From: Aristolochia californica
Taxonomy: Eukaryota > Streptophyta > Magnoliopsida > Piperales > Aristolochiaceae
NCBI GenBank assembly: GCA_029961685.1
Contig: JARWKL010000013.1
Span: 25,016,922-25,080,921 of the forward strand
DNA: 64,000 nt
Reading direction: 5' to 3'
Of the stretch, positions 25,101 through 37,703 are shown piece by piece (within the stretch, counting starts at the first letter, position 1; each line of letters starts with the position of its first letter). The notes below the pieces were generated by a model, which saw nothing but the letters and a program-made list of their open reading frames with translations, ran no database searches and had not been told where the DNA came from. Position numbers and translations under genes: made by a program.

Positions 25101-27828
25101 ATCAAATTATTCACCTTATTCCCCATAACAACATTCAATGAACCAATACCCCGACGAGTATCTGCATCATCTAAAACATCATCATGAAGCAGGCTTGCCA
25201 CCTAACAGAAAAACATGTTGGGTAACTACATTAGTGTCAACAGTTTCCATACATGAGACCCAAAAGAAAAAGAAAACAACAGCCTGTATTTGATGAAAAA
25301 ACAAACATGAATCATTTCAGTGATCTCAGCAATAGACTGTTGCCTGGAATATAGGTCCTTCGAGACATTATGATCCACACTGTCAATGGTGGATCCTGGT
25401 ATGGGCATATTCAGAGCTGATGACATCAACAACAGCACCTGTACATATGCAAACAAGTATGTCATTCCGCTACCACATTCAATAATGACGTAGAGCTCTG
25501 GTAATATTTAAACAGGGTTGAATTTTCAGAAGTAAACTAAAATAGGTAACAAAAGATTTGGAGCAAAGCTTACTGTGGGCCGAAATCTCTTTCCTTCAAC
25601 CCCCATCCTGAAGAAGTATTCAGCAGCTGAGGCCAGCTTAGGCACCTGAGTCAAATTGTAAATTTTTTATACCACAAATGTGTACTTGAGGAATTATTAG
25701 TTCCTTTTGTACCCTTAAAGACAAATGAAAAACTAATTTTAAGCACTTGGAAGAAGGCACAACAACAAAAGAAAAAGGGAAAGCAAAAAACCTCAGCTAT
25801 AACCATCGAACGCAATTTATTGGCCACAGCAGACAACTCATCCGCAACAAGAGAAAATGGATCTAACAATTCCTGCAAATAAGCATACATTCTAACGAGA
25901 CAATCAGTCAACAGCCAAAAAGTAAATAACGTATGTATTGGTCAGCAACCAAAACTTAAACGATGATCACTCGCTCATCCAGTAACAGACACAGGCAAAA
26001 CAGATCATGGCAGTGGCAAGGAAAAAAGACCCAAATCTTGGGAAGGGGCCGCTTACTGATGGATAACAAACATTGAATAAACCTCAGCCTCTTAACACCT
26101 GACTCTGCATCTTACAGTTCAATGCACGAGAAATTTTTTATTTCTCCTTTTAATTAATGACTTCAATGAATGAGAAAGGCATCCTTTGTCTTGACAGTTG
26201 AGTATATTCCAAAGCTGAAAACCTCTTCTTATTTACCATCCTTTTTTGAATTATTAGCTGAAGACCTCTTAGAAGAGTGTATATGCAGGTAGCATCACAC
26301 TGATCACCTTCCAGATATGATATGCTATTATAATTCCTTTATATATACTACACAGAAATTACGTTATGTCAGAAGTAAAAAAATTGCAAAAAGGCCAAAA
26401 CTAACCTCTTCAGTAGCACTCCTCTCTTGGTGGATTTGAAACCTGACATTAAAGTAGGAATGTAAACTGTGATACTGAGCTCCCGTATCCAAACCCTACT
26501 AATCATAAAATATCAAAGTTACTGTGAGTCCCTAAAAAAGTGAATTTAGGATAATCACTATCTCAACACAAACAAATAAATGAATAGAAAAGACAAAACA
26601 CAATTCACATAGAAAATTTTTTGAACATTAATCATAAATAACAACAACTTAAAGTTCCCTTCTAAAACTTTCAGGGGAGAAGGTGGAGACAGTAGCTGTA
26701 GCATTTGAAGCATTCCGGTATTTTCTCTCCTTACAGGCAAGAAAACATGACCCTAACCCTTTATTTAGTATCTCAATGATGCTAAGGGATTTTTCCCAGA
26801 CGCAATAAATATGACGTGGAGCTTTTGAAAGGACTGTAAAATATCCAGCTGGAAACCTAATATAGAGTTCCTAAAGATGATTTGAAAAAGCTTCGCTGCC
26901 ACTTTGAATGTGGAGCCTTAGCCGGCAACTCGGCTCTTTATTACAGAGTTAAGAAGGCAAAACTGTATTTCTCAGGATATAGGTAGAACTCAACGTATGT
27001 CCTATTCTGGAATCCACAAGGAGTGAGCACTCTCTAGCAGCAGTTTTCGTTCCAGGCATAGTGGAGATCAGCCTCTTGATACTCAGTGGATCACGTTCTA
27101 CCCTCAGATATTGTCAGGGGCAGTCGTAACCTCAAATGCTAATTCGATTCCAGTCCCACACTCAAATGGATGACTGCACTTGAATCTCGTGTTTCGCCCT
27201 CATCTTATTCTTAAGATGAAACTCGGATGACAATACTTGAACCTCGCCTTGCTCCTTCCGTTTCTCCATTTGACGTACGGTTTATGACTTTTACGTTTGC
27301 CGTCTTTTCAAAAAGAATCGGAAAACCCACCCCCTGGATCCTTAGAAAGGTGACCAGTTGAGAACTTTCAACGACCAAATTATGTCCCAAAAAAATAGCG
27401 CCTATTTCGTACTCCTTGACGACAGAAGAACGATCTCGAAATTAACAGGAAAGAGAGAATTCGCATCTAAAAATCGAAATGCAGAAGAAAAAGAAAAATC
27501 AATTACATTAAGACGCACTCCAAAAGTAACAAAGAAGATAAACAAACCAAGACACCAACAACAACCGAAAGCCTTGTCTTTTACCCCTAAATGGGGAGAA
27601 GCAAGGATAAAAAAAAAAAAAGCTGAAAGAATCTCAAAATCGAACAAGTAATTACATTCTCAAAAGCCTCACCTTCGAACCATGAGGAAGACCTGAAGGA
27701 ATCTCAAAAGGTCGTGGAAATAAGAAGGTGTACGAACTAGCTGAAAATAATTTCAAATACCCATGCTGAAAACCTCCATGGAATCTCGTATTGGAACTCA
27801 ATCTCCTTAAAACCCATCTGAGAGACAT
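19106..27828 (-). CDS. SPS3: Solanesyl (long-chain trans-polyprenyl) diphosphate synthase, 12 exons
   Basis: Condenses isopentenyl diphosphate units into the long prenyl tail used for ubiquinone or plastoquinone. Minus-strand exons: 27828-27673, 26495-26406, 25872-25792, 25645-25574, 25438-25307, 25201-25115, 23181-23110, 22538-22453, 21866-21734, 21632-21543, 20293-20195, 19285-19106. All splice sites are GT-AG, phases agree and the sum is 1278 bp (425 aa plus stop), like plant SPS3. Exon 1 encodes an Arg/Ser-rich N-terminus starting MSLRWVLRRLSSNTRF, typical of a mitochondrial (possibly dual) presequence. GKRFRPT is at 127-133. The first aspartate motif DDVLDDAD is at 184-191 and the second (LIDDVLD) at 309-315, followed by FTGTSASLGKGSLSD. 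The C-terminus is LTHRVITRTK. No frameshift or stop was found. Introns 1, 6, 10 and 11 are long (0.9-1.9 kb) and carry repeats. Confidence 0.96.
20690..21445. repeat. Nested tandem duplication inside SPS3 intron 10
   Basis: A block starting near 20710 (GATGATGGGGAGGACAGTGA) recurs at 21175, an offset of 465 bp. It stays closely similar through the segment containing GGTTGGCCAAACCC (20903 and 21368). The tail of the block also occurs once between them at 21004, giving three tail copies and two full heads. The arrangement fits two successive tandem duplications. It lies wholly within intron 10 (21542-20294) and does not touch splice sites. Confidence 0.85.
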
Positions 27829-28004
27829 CTAAAAATCTAATCGAAGTCTCGAATTCAGAGACACGCAGATCAAGCAGACGTCAATAGACGGACCGGGAAG
27901 AAAGCAATTATAGAGAAGACGGATTCAAAGACCTGAGATGAGAGTTATATGAAGTTTGACGGCTCAGAACTAGGACTTTTTTTTTCAAAGAAGAAAAAGG
28001 CGGA

Positions 28005-29228
28005 ATCCGTCATTGCCAGTGGCAGTGAAAAATTCAATTCATCTTAAATGAATTAATTCAACTTCAATTCATCATTGGGTGTTAGTGTAGACGATGCATT
28101 GGAATCAGATTCCAATGTTAGTACCCCAAATGAAAAGTATGATATAAACAAGAGAATGAGTAATTTTACAATATACTTAAATAGAATATATATCTAAATA
28201 GATAATTCACTAAAATAAGCATGGTTACTACACTTATAAGTAATTTAACGTATAGTATTAAAATATATATAATATCCTAATTAATAAAAAATTATATTAT
28301 ATTACTTAATGATTATATTTTATTACAAATTAATACAATAATTACGTGTGACTAAAATAAATAAATAAAAATAAAAAATAACATAAGCGCATATAATAAA
28401 TAAATGAATTATTTTTTAATAACATAAGATATGTTTTAACATTAAAAACCACTAATTCAATACAATAATAAAAATTAATATAATAAATATATATATATAT
28501 ATATATATTTATCAATAACATAATATATATTTTTATGTATTATTAATTAATAATATATTATCACAAAATTTAAAAACATTGGTTTAATTAATTATAGCAA
28601 TTGGATAATTAAACCAAAATAATTTATCAAATATTTATTTTAACAATATTTTAATTATGACTATTAAATCACTAATTTAATATAGTAATTATAAAATAAA
28701 TATATTAAATGAATAAAAATAATTATTTATAAATAAAAAATATAAATTACTATTTTATGATGATGGTTTAATTTTTCCTAACGTAGGAAAAATTAAACCA
28801 TCGTCTTCCTCACGGCACGTGTCGTCTTCCTCAGCAGCGGGCCAACGGGCAACGGTGACGGAGGCGGCTCTTCGACGGTACGCCGAGAGAGAGAAGAGAG
28901 GGAAGCCTAGAGAGAAGAGAAGTTGGGAGGCCGAGAGGCTCTGCAACGGAGGTCGAGAGGGAGAGGAGACGGAGGTTGAGAAAGAGAGGAGAGGGAGGCC
29001 GAGAGGGAGGGAGGCTGATGGGGGGGGGGGGGAGGAGCGATGCGCGTCCCGCACTTCAAGTGTTTGATTCGCAAAACATGTCTAAATCCAAATTCCCCCT
29101 TTTTTGCCTGAACGAATGAATTGATGTGATTCACTTGAAGTATAATTCATTGTACACTAACCCCTTAATCTAATGAACTAAATAATGCGGGAGTAATTCA
29201 TCTCACTTCATTTTGGACTAACCCCCCC
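28005..29228 (-). mobile_element. Non-autonomous PIF/Harbinger element upstream of SPS3
   Basis: Minus orientation. The right end reads inward GGGGGGGTTAGTCCAAAATG and is followed by TTA (29229-29231), the usual Harbinger target. The next 150 bp align well with the start of the element at 43310 (shared ACTCCCGCATTA and GGCAAAAA blocks). The other end shares CACTAACACCCAA and CATACTTTTCATTTGGGG with 44670-44745, but its terminus has decayed (about 28005-28025). It holds an AT-rich core, a perfect hairpin (28762-28802), a purine-rich stretch and a G13 run. Confidence 0.75.
28762..28802. other. Perfect 41-nt hairpin in Harbinger element
   Basis: Arms of 19 nt (GATGGTTTAATTTTTCCTA and its exact complement) around a 3-nt centre, ACG. 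It stands at the junction of the AT-rich core and the GC-rich block. Confidence 0.85.
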
Positions 29229-29402
29229 TTAGGTAAGATATATTGCCCTTGAAGGAGAAATCTCCTACAAGAAGCAACTACAAAATTTTATATTGGGGTT
29301 AATCAACATCAAACAAGAGATGAAGTTCATCCCAATTACTTAGGTCAAATATATTGCCCTCATAGAAGAAATCTCCAACAAGAAGCAACTCCAAATTTTT
29401 AG
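29229..29402. repeat. Imperfect direct repeat, period about 111 bp
   Basis: TTAGGTAAGATATATTGCCC at 29229 recurs as TAGGTCAAATATATTGCCCT at 29341, each followed by AAATCTCC and CAAGAAGCAACT. It lies between the Harbinger and gypsy elements. Origin unknown. Confidence 0.6.
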
Positions 29403-29710
29403 ATTATTATTTATAAATTGATTTAATATTTAAATTTTATAAATTGATAAAATAGAAATGCCCTTATTTTGGTATCACTCTTTTAAAATTATAAGGGCTT
29501 TTACCTCTCACAAATGAAGGAGAGGTGGGTCCAGTCTTAAAATATTCTAAAATCATTAGAATGTTATAATCAAAAGATAAAATTTGAGAAAGTAGGGTGC
29601 CCCTCCCCTTTACTTTGCTTGTCATTAGTGTCTGTTGTTTTGTTCCCTCGACCTAGTTCTCTCCTCGTTGATTATATATAAATGATATCTCACTTTTCTT
29701 CCCAATTTTA

Positions 29711-30577
29711 TGTTAAGGTCCCTAGTCATGGATCGAGTAACTCGGTGTGGGATTTGTGAATCCAGCACTGTAAGTGAATGGTTGGTCTCAGTAAGGAGGA
29801 AGAAAGGCCCTTTCTTTGTGTTGATCTCAAATAGGAGAAAAACAACTCTCTTTGAGAGTCTATACTATTGTTTAGGGTAAAGGCAGAGAGCCCTTACTGC
29901 TGCTGCTAGAACAGGAGGACAATGACTCTCCTTTTTATCACAGAAAAGAGGGTTTGGAACCCTCTTGGCTGTTGTTCGTGATAGGACTAAAAGCCCTCTA
30001 ATTTCTATAACTTTTGGCTCAAGTATTTGGGTATCCTTACCTTCTTCTTGCTTGCCTTGATTCTGCGATTAATTGAAATTGGTGCTGCTCGTGCTAAGAA
30101 GGTTGAGGACCCTATATTCTTGCTCAGAAAGGAGGGTATAGCTCTCCCTTGCTGCTGTGATGAAAAGGAGGTTGAAGCCTTTGTTTGAACTTGAAAAAGG
30201 GACAGTAAACTCCCTTTTCTTCTTCGATATGGATCAATGGAATAGCAATCAAAGGATGACAGAGAGATATTCAGATTATAAGGGAACCTGGACCTATAGC
30301 TCATGAAGGAGACCTCCAAAACCTAGAGCTCGTCAAGAAAAAATCCAAATCCTGTTTACCTAAGTCAAGACTTGCCCTTTTCTCATTCATTTGCCCCCTA
30401 AGTAGGCTTGACATCCCCCCTAGTTTTAGGGTTAAATATTACAATTTCCCCCCTATGATAATTTAACTTAAATAATGAATGAAAAATGAATTTAAAACAA
30501 TATGGAAAGAAAACTATTAACTTTGTAACTCAGTGCGCCTCCGTTGTATGACTTGGTTAGCTATTGTGTCCACAACA
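29711..30577 (-). repeat. 3' LTR of the gypsy element
   Basis: 867-bp direct repeat of 34848-35709. In element orientation it starts TGTTGTGGAC and ends AACA. It is preceded (plus-strand right side) by the polypurine tract at 30578-30590. Confidence 0.93.
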
Positions 30578-30589
30578 TCTGCCTCCCCT

Positions 30590-33508
30590 TGGAGAAAGAG
30601 CTTGTCCTCAAGCTCGTAAGCTGGGTATACCTGGTTGAAGATGTCCAACCGCTCCCATGTAGTTGCTTTAGGTTCTATAGCGGTCCACTGGACGAGAATC
30701 TCCCACTAGTCATTGACCAAACGGGCGCGTAACACCGCGGCTGGTGTGTGGATCACGTGTCCGTTGTCCACTGGAGGAAGGAACGGAGTAGATGTAGGCA
30801 GTGACCCCGTATATGGTTTCAAGAGGGAGACATGAAACACATCATACAACTTGGTCGTGGCTGGCAGTTGTAGTTGATAGGCCACCAGCCCCATGCGTCG
30901 AATAATGGAGAAAGACCCAAAATACTTGGGGGAGAGTTTATGGTGTGGTGGTCCCGTAACAGACTGTTGGCGGTACAGTTGTAGGCGTAGCCAAACATAG
31001 TCCCCTACCCCGTATTAGACGTCTCGGTGTCCCTTGTCGTAGACATCTTTCATGCGAACATGAGCTCGTCGTAAGCATTCTGCAATATTCTGTAACACCA
31101 GGTCTCAATCCATGAGTGCCTGATCAATGGCGTCCACGCGGGTGGACCCTGGAGTATATCAGAGAAGGCAAGGGGGATCTCGGCCATAAAGAACCCTTAA
31201 GGGATTAGATTGCAAGGCGGAGTGGAACGAAGTATTGTAACAGTATTCAACCCACGGTAGCCATTGAACCCATTGCTTCGGACGATCGTCTACAAGGCAC
31301 CGTAGATACATTTTGACGGTGTGGTTAACCACCTCGGTTTGACCGTCTGTTTGAGGATGATATGCAGAGGAGAATTTCAATTTCGTGTTGCTTAGACGAA
31401 AAAGTTCCCGCCAGAAAGTGCTAGTGAATACTAGGTCCCAATCACTGACAATAGATTTTGGAAGGCCATGTAATCGGACAATGTGCTCAAGGAAAGTCTA
31501 TGCTACCCGTGATGTTGTATATAGATGAGTCATAGGAACAAAATGTGCATACTTGGAGAACCGATCGACCACCACAAAGAGTACTGATTTTCCGGCTGAC
31601 TATTGAAGACCCTCAACAAAGTCCATCGAAATATCGGCCCATACATGTGTAGTGAGGGCGAGAGGTTGTAGAAGACCTGCTAGACTTAAGTGGTTGGCTT
31701 TGTTGTGTTGACATACCTGACATGCTGAGACATATGTCGCAATGGAGGTCTTCATGGCTTGCCAATAAAAATTTGCTCGAATATGTAGCTAAGTTTTCTG
31801 AATACCTTCATGTGTGTTGTCATGGTATGTAGAGAGGATGGTTGGAATCAACTCGGAAGTGTGGGGAAGATAAATCCATTGTTTGTAACAAATAAGTGAC
31901 TCATGGATGTACCCTCTGTAATTTTTTTGTGTAGCTTCTGTAGGATCGGAAGAGTGGTATGGGCTTCTCTCACCAAGCCTAGGATGAGGAAACAAGGCTG
32001 GCTGATCGCATATATGAGCTGCTGATGTTCAAAACGTTGTGACAAGGCATCCGTTGCCTTGTTTAATCTCCCGATACGGTACTCCACCAAAAAGTCAAAT
32101 CCCATAAATTTACTGATCCAATGCTGTTGTGGCGAAGTTGTAGACGTTGTTCAAGTAAGAATTTAAGGCTATAGTGATCAGTACGGATGAGAAATACACA
32201 GCCCTATAAGTAAGGGCACCAGTGTTGGACCGCCTTGGCCAACCCTATTAATTCCCGTTCATACGCTGCCAATTTGTGAAGACGAACTGCTAACTACCAG
32301 TTGAAATATGCAATGGGATGTGACTACTACTGTAAGACGACCCCAATGCCCCCATCAGAAGCGTCACACTCAACCACAAATAAGTCTTTAAAATTGGGAA
32401 GTTTTAAGACAGGGGTGGAGGCGAGAGCTGTTTTGAGGGCCTCAAAGGACTGTGTGGCCTCCTCATTCCAATGAAAGGAATTCTTATTGAGGAAACTGGT
32501 CAAAGGTACTGCCAATGGACCATAATTCTGAATGAATTTGCTGTAGTATCCGACTAGACCCAAAAATCCTTGTAATGTTGAGCAAGACTGAGGTTGTGGC
32601 CAATCATGAATTACCTGAATCTTCTTGGGATCAACAATGACCCCTTCATGTGATATAATATGGCCGAAATTAGCGACATGTGAAGCCGCAAAAGAACATT
32701 TGGATTTCTTCAAATAGAGTTGATGTGCTCGTAACAATTCAAAAATAATTTGTAAATGTGCTAAATGATCTTCTCCGGACTTGCTATATATGAGTATATA
32801 AAAAAAAAACAAGTACGAATTTCCGAAGATAGGTGCTAAATACCTCATTCATCAGTGCTTGAAAATTGGAGGGTGCATTTGATAAATCGAATGACATGAC
32901 CACAAATTCAAAATGGTCGTGATGTGTGCGAAAGGTTGTCTTCTCAATGTCGGAGGGGTGCATACGAAGCTGATGATATCCAGAGCGTAAGTCCAGTTTA
33001 GTAAAGACCCACAACCCATGTAATTCATCTACGAGCCACTACCGGAATAGGAAACTTATCCTTCACTGTTTGAGCATTTAACTCTCGATAATCAATACAA
33101 AATCTCCATGTGCCATCATGTTTCTTCACGAGCAATACGGGTGAAGATAACGGGGACCGGCTACTGCCAATAAGGCCCTGTTGTAACATAGCCTGGCACT
33201 ATCGCTCGATTTCATTTTTCTGTAGGTGTGGATACCGGTACGATCGAACTACTACCACATCAGAACTTGGTTTTAAACAGATCCTATGATCACAGTGCTT
33301 CAAGGGAGGCAATCCGGAAGGCTCTTGGAAGAGGTCAGAGAACTCGTCGATAAGATTTTCAATAGTGTTATCCGGTTGGTCCTATGTGTGCATGGTATGA
33401 AGGTGGTTTGTCCACCTAATTGCCCTGTAATAGCACTTGGCTACCGCACAATACAAAACTCATAGTTAAAGCAGAGAAGTTCCAAAGAATGGGTCCCAAT
33501 GTTTGCAA
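30590..33508 (-). pseudogene. Gypsy pol remnant: RT, RNase H, integrase, chromodomain
   Basis: Order on the minus strand: RT palm ([20 protein letters not shown], about 33000), RT/RNase H connection (GFLGLVGYYSKFIQNYGPLA, about 32550), RNase H start (FVVECDASDGGIGVVLQ, about 32340), integrase C-terminal part (YHPQTDGQTEVVNHTVKMYL, about 31350), and a chromodomain tail (ILVQW...ATTWERLDIFN) between about 30710 and 30590. The RT active-site FFDD is gone: the expected aspartate codons are replaced by a run of ten T (32800-32809 on the plus strand as A) with a frameshift. A TAG precedes the chromodomain. The chromodomain places it among chromoviruses, and the small size would fit a Reina-like clade (not tested). 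Confidence 0.85.
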
Positions 33509-34824
33509 CTATTTAATGCCTAACACCATATCAAAGCCGGCCAGATGTATGACAAAAAAATTTGCATGAAATAAAGTAGTACCAATGGAAAAATTTACCG
33601 CTTTGCTGACCCCATAGCTAGGGACTTTCTCCCCATTGGCCACTGAAACCGAGGTTGTAGGATGTGGAAGGATCTGTAATTGAAGATGATGAGCAGGTGT
33701 TAAGCTAAGAAAATTGTGTGTACTTCCCGAATCTACTAGTCCCACAAGTTCTTGGTCGAGGACTTGAGCTCTGATTTGCATAGTTTTAGTAGATTTCTGC
33801 CCTGTAATAGCATGCAAAGAAATTGTTGGTGGTTCCTCCTCAATAATATCATCAATATCTTCTGTATCCTCTATTTCATCCACTTCGAGTGAAAACAACC
33901 TTTTACATTGGTGACCTACCCGGTACGGTTCATCACAGTTGTAGCACAGATTCTTGGACCTTCGTTCAACCATCTCAGAACTTGTTAATTTTTTTATATA
34001 CTGAGTACGATAGCGCGTGTCAACTGCCAGAGTAGTAATCAAATTGTTTTTGGGAGGAGGTAATGCTAGATGTGGCACCTGAGGAGAAGTATTTCGTCGC
34101 CCTTGCCAAGTGGAGGAAGTGTTCCGTTCCCCTTGCCAAACAGGCCTACGATGCTAAAGTCATTGTCGTTGTTCCATTGCCCGAGCCAAATCTGAAGGGG
34201 AATGAAGTTCCACCTCTAACCTCAGAGATTCATTGAGGCTTGCTGTAAATAAGCGGACCTGCTGCTCGACTCGTACCAACCGGCCAGCGCGAGCCAATTT
34301 TTCTTGGAACTGTTTTTAATACAGTTCAATAGATCTGGTTTGTCTCAATAGTACCAAATCGCCCAAAGGGTTGTTGTGGGTGGGAGGGTCAAATCTAATT
34401 GTACATAATTCTTTAAATTCCACCCAATCCAGCACCAACCTTTCTAGTTCCACCTGGTGAAACCATAGTTGTGCCTCCTCTAACATATGCAAAGAGGCAA
34501 GTGCCACCTTATTAAACTCAGCAGTCCCTTGATTTAAAAAAAATTCTCTCATTTATGCAACCAAATTAAGGGGTCCTCTGACCCAGTAAAGGTATGAAAA
34601 TTTAATTTTGTGTACCTTGGTATTGAACGTCCTCTCTGCGGTGCTTGGACAACAATGCTCCCAACCAATTGTTCTCCCCTTGGATCTGGAATAGAACGTC
34701 TCTCTGCCATTAAACCAGAAAACATGCTAGTTAGACGTTGGATACTAGATCGTGTTTCCTCATGTCTATCTTCCATCTTTTTTTTCAAAACTTCAAGTTC
34801 TTCCTTGTTGGATGTATCTCCCAT
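33509..34824 (-). pseudogene. Gypsy gag and protease remnant
   Basis: Starts near Met at 34824 (MGDTSNKEELEVL). A TGA interrupts the gag core after PLIWLHK near 34550. It continues with FNKVALASLHMLEEAQLWFHQVELER and, after further stops, the zinc knuckle CYNCDEPYRVGHQCKRLF near 33940. Protease follows with the catalytic VDSGSTHNFLS near 33740 and ends in GFDMVLGIK. Gag packages element RNA and protease cuts the polyprotein. Several in-frame stops make it non-functional. Confidence 0.85.
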
Positions 34825-34847
34825 GTTACCCTGCTCTGAGATCAAGT

Positions 34848-35709
34848 TGTTATGGTCCATAGTCATGGATCGAGTAACTCGGCATGGGATTTTTGAATCC
34901 AGCACGGTAAGTAAATGGTTGATCTCAGTAAGGACGAAGAAAAGCCCTTTCTTTGTGCTGATCTTGGATATGAGAAAAACAGCTCTCTTTGAGAGTCTAT
35001 ATTGTTGTTTAGGGTAAGGGCAGAGAGCCCTTACTGCTACTACTCGGACAGGAGGAGAAAAACTCTCCTTTTGATAATTGAAAAGAGGGTATGTAACCCT
35101 CTTGACTGTTGCTCGTGATTTCAGCCCTCTAATTTGTATAACTTTTTGGCTCAAGTATTTGGGTATCCTTACCTTCTTCTTGCTTGCCTTGATGCTGCAA
35201 TTAATTGAAACTGGTGTTGCTCGTGCTAAGAGGGTTGAGGACCCTCAATTCTTGCTCGGAAAGGAGGGTAGAGCTCCTCCCTTGTTGTTGATATGGAAAG
35301 GAGGCTGAAGCCTCTATTTGAACTCGAAAAAGGGACATCAAACTCCCTTCTCTTCTTCGATATGGATCAATGGAATAGCAATCAAAAGATGATAGAGCGA
35401 TATTCAGATTCTAAGGGAACCTAGACCTAGAGCTCATCAAGGAGACCTCCAAACCCTATAGTTCGTCAAGGAGAACTCCAAACCCTGTTTACCTAACTCA
35501 AGACTTGCCCTTTTCTCATTCATTTGCCCCCTAAGTAGGCTTGACGTTCCCCCTAGTTTTAGGGTAAATATTACAATTTTTCCCCTATGGCAATTTAACT
35601 TAAATAATGAATGAAAAACGAATTTAAAACAATATGGAAAGAAAAATATTAACTCTGTAACTCAATGCGCCTCCGTTGTATGACTCGATTAGCTATTGAG
35701 TCCACAACA
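34848..35709 (-). repeat. 5' LTR of the gypsy element
   Basis: 862-bp copy of the LTR. In element orientation it begins TGTTGTGGACTCAATAGC at 35709 and ends at 34848. It is followed by TTGATCTCAGAGC, a decayed form of the Met-tRNA primer site TGGTATCAGAGC. Confidence 0.93.
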
Positions 35710-35714
35710 TTTTA

Positions 35715-37703
35715 CATATTTTTTTCTCTACTTGGTAGAGAGTCCACTTTAATGTAACTCTTAATTTTCTTTTAAAATGTCATGAAGACTAAGTATTTAA
35801 ATATGTGAAATCCTTAATTATCTATACCCATTCTTATGAAATTTTAATAAAAATTTTACTCACTTTGGATAACATTTCCTCAAGGCTCCACCTGTCATAG
35901 GGAGAAAAAAGAAAAACTCATAATGCATAAAAAAAAAAGTAATTTGTTGATATTATGGGAAATCACATGGAATGTACACATGGGAAATGTAATTCCATTA
36001 GGTGCTAATGACAATATTACAATGGTGAAAGAAGAATATGGAACTAGTTTGAAGGAAATATCAATAGGGTTTACTTGATAAATGATAGGGTTTGAACTAT
36101 TAAAGGTGAGAAAACAAAAGAATGTCAGGAAATAAATACTTTCAACCCAATAGATGGAATAAGCATAAAAAAGCAAAAAAAAATGAATAAGATATTGAAA
36201 CAAAACATGTTATGAGGAGGCAAGAGAATGCCTCTTTATGGAAACATTTTTTTTCTAAAATTTTGAAGCCACTTCAATGAGGATAATGAGAACAATGATA
36301 TTGTTTAATACGACAACTCTATAGAAATCATACAAACATGAAATAAAACATTAGAGAGATAGCATAATAGACAAATATGCATTTGCTTCAAAGAAATAAA
36401 ATGGAAACACTATTTTAGCTTCATAACTTTAGATTACATGAAATGGAATTTTTTTACCACAAATAGGATATTTTTTTGTTTCTCTTGGATATCTGTAATT
36501 TCTCCTATATATAACTTTCCCTAACTTCAGCTAAAAAACCCTCATGCCTTGAAAAATGTACTAATCTAGTGAAGCAATGTGCCAATAAAACTTGAATTTC
36601 TCACAAAATGAAGTTTTTGAACAATGATTGCTTGTTTATGAGAGACTAAGAGAGAAAGAGACGAAGCATGCAAACCCAAACAAAAAATAAAATGTAATCT
36701 GAATACTCTGTTCAAATCAAAAGATAATTAAAGAAAGATGAAAATTTTGAATATCCATTATATTATTATTAAATATTATACTTTATTAATGCACCAAATA
36801 CAAGTTATATAATAAGTAGGACCCACATCAAAGCAATATGAACTCTTTTTCATACTTTGGTTGCAAGTATTGATTCATAAATCTCATTGAGCATCCTAGA
36901 AATGTCTTCTTTTTTTTTTAAGTTGAAATCAATCTTTTTCACTTTATGGATTGGATCCATCTATCCACAAAGAGATAAAGATAACTCATGTTTTTCAAGG
37001 AATTTGATTTCGACCAATATTCTTTTATTCTAAATTGAATTTAAGATGCGAAAATACTAAACAAATGCTTTGGTGAGATTCAACTTAGAGTTTATAAAAA
37101 AACCTCGTTGAAAATTTGAAAAAAGGTAGTTAAAAAGCAAACCATAATGAAAAGCAAGAAAATGCAAATTTGGAGGACTGAAAATAGAGAGAAAAAAAGT
37201 TCAATGGAAGACAATAAACTTGTGAGAAAGAGAGAATAATTAGTAACAGAAAACAAAGTATTAGCTTTTCTAAATGGAGATTGAAAATAAAACCAAATTC
37301 CTTGTTTGGAACAATCCACCATGACTCAACCTCTTCTAAATGCAGATCACCTCCCACCTTTGGTTTCTTCTCAAGTTCCAGTAAATAGTTTTTTTGGAGA
37401 AAGTCGAAAAGCACCACCAAAAGTAATCTAATTCTTCGCATCTAACCATCGACAACCAAGGAATTAACAATTGGTCAACCGAGATCTCCTCTCCTACCAA
37501 AGCCTAGAGTAGCACATAGAGAAAGGCAACCATCGATGGTAATTGCGAAGTCATAGACTCTAAACTTGAGGGAAAATTTAAGTTTTATAGGGCAGATATT
37601 TCACATAATAATAACATTTTCAATACATTTTCAGGCTCCACTATTCACCTACACAGTCACGAAACATCAAAGCAAAGACCAAATCAATGGAGATTGGCCT
37701 AGG
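35715..37703. other. Intergenic, nothing recognised
   Basis: AT-rich, with many stops in all frames. The open frame at 37130-37441 (minus) has no recognisable domain. Confidence 0.55.

Larger units (their letters stand above)
29711..35709 (-). mobile_element. Complete Ty3/gypsy chromovirus, 6.0 kb, coding regions degenerate
   Basis: LTR retrotransposon oriented on the minus strand, bounded by two LTRs (29711-30577 and 34848-35709) with TGTT...AACA ends. It is flanked by a 5-bp target duplication TTTTA (29706-29710 and 35710-35714). Next to the 5' LTR is a degenerate initiator-Met tRNA primer site. Next to the 3' LTR is a purine tract, AAGGGGAGGCAGA. In element order I can read gag, a CX2C-type zinc knuckle, protease (DSGST), reverse transcriptase, RNase H, integrase and a chromodomain. 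About ten differences in the first 100 bp of the two LTRs, counted by eye, point to an old insertion. Many stops and frameshifts rule out autonomy. Confidence 0.95.

Noticed and set aside
27358..27651. Lys-rich 97-codon plus-strand frame
   Set aside because: Antisense within SPS3 intron 1 and A-rich. No homology recognised.
28489..28510. (AT)n run as a possible regulatory or matrix-attachment site
   Set aside because: An ordinary AT dinucleotide run inside the AT-rich core of a Harbinger element. Nothing specific supports a function.
37092..37441. Overlapping minus-strand open frames suggesting a small gene
   Set aside because: No domain, no conserved splice structure, and the composition matches the surrounding intergenic DNA.
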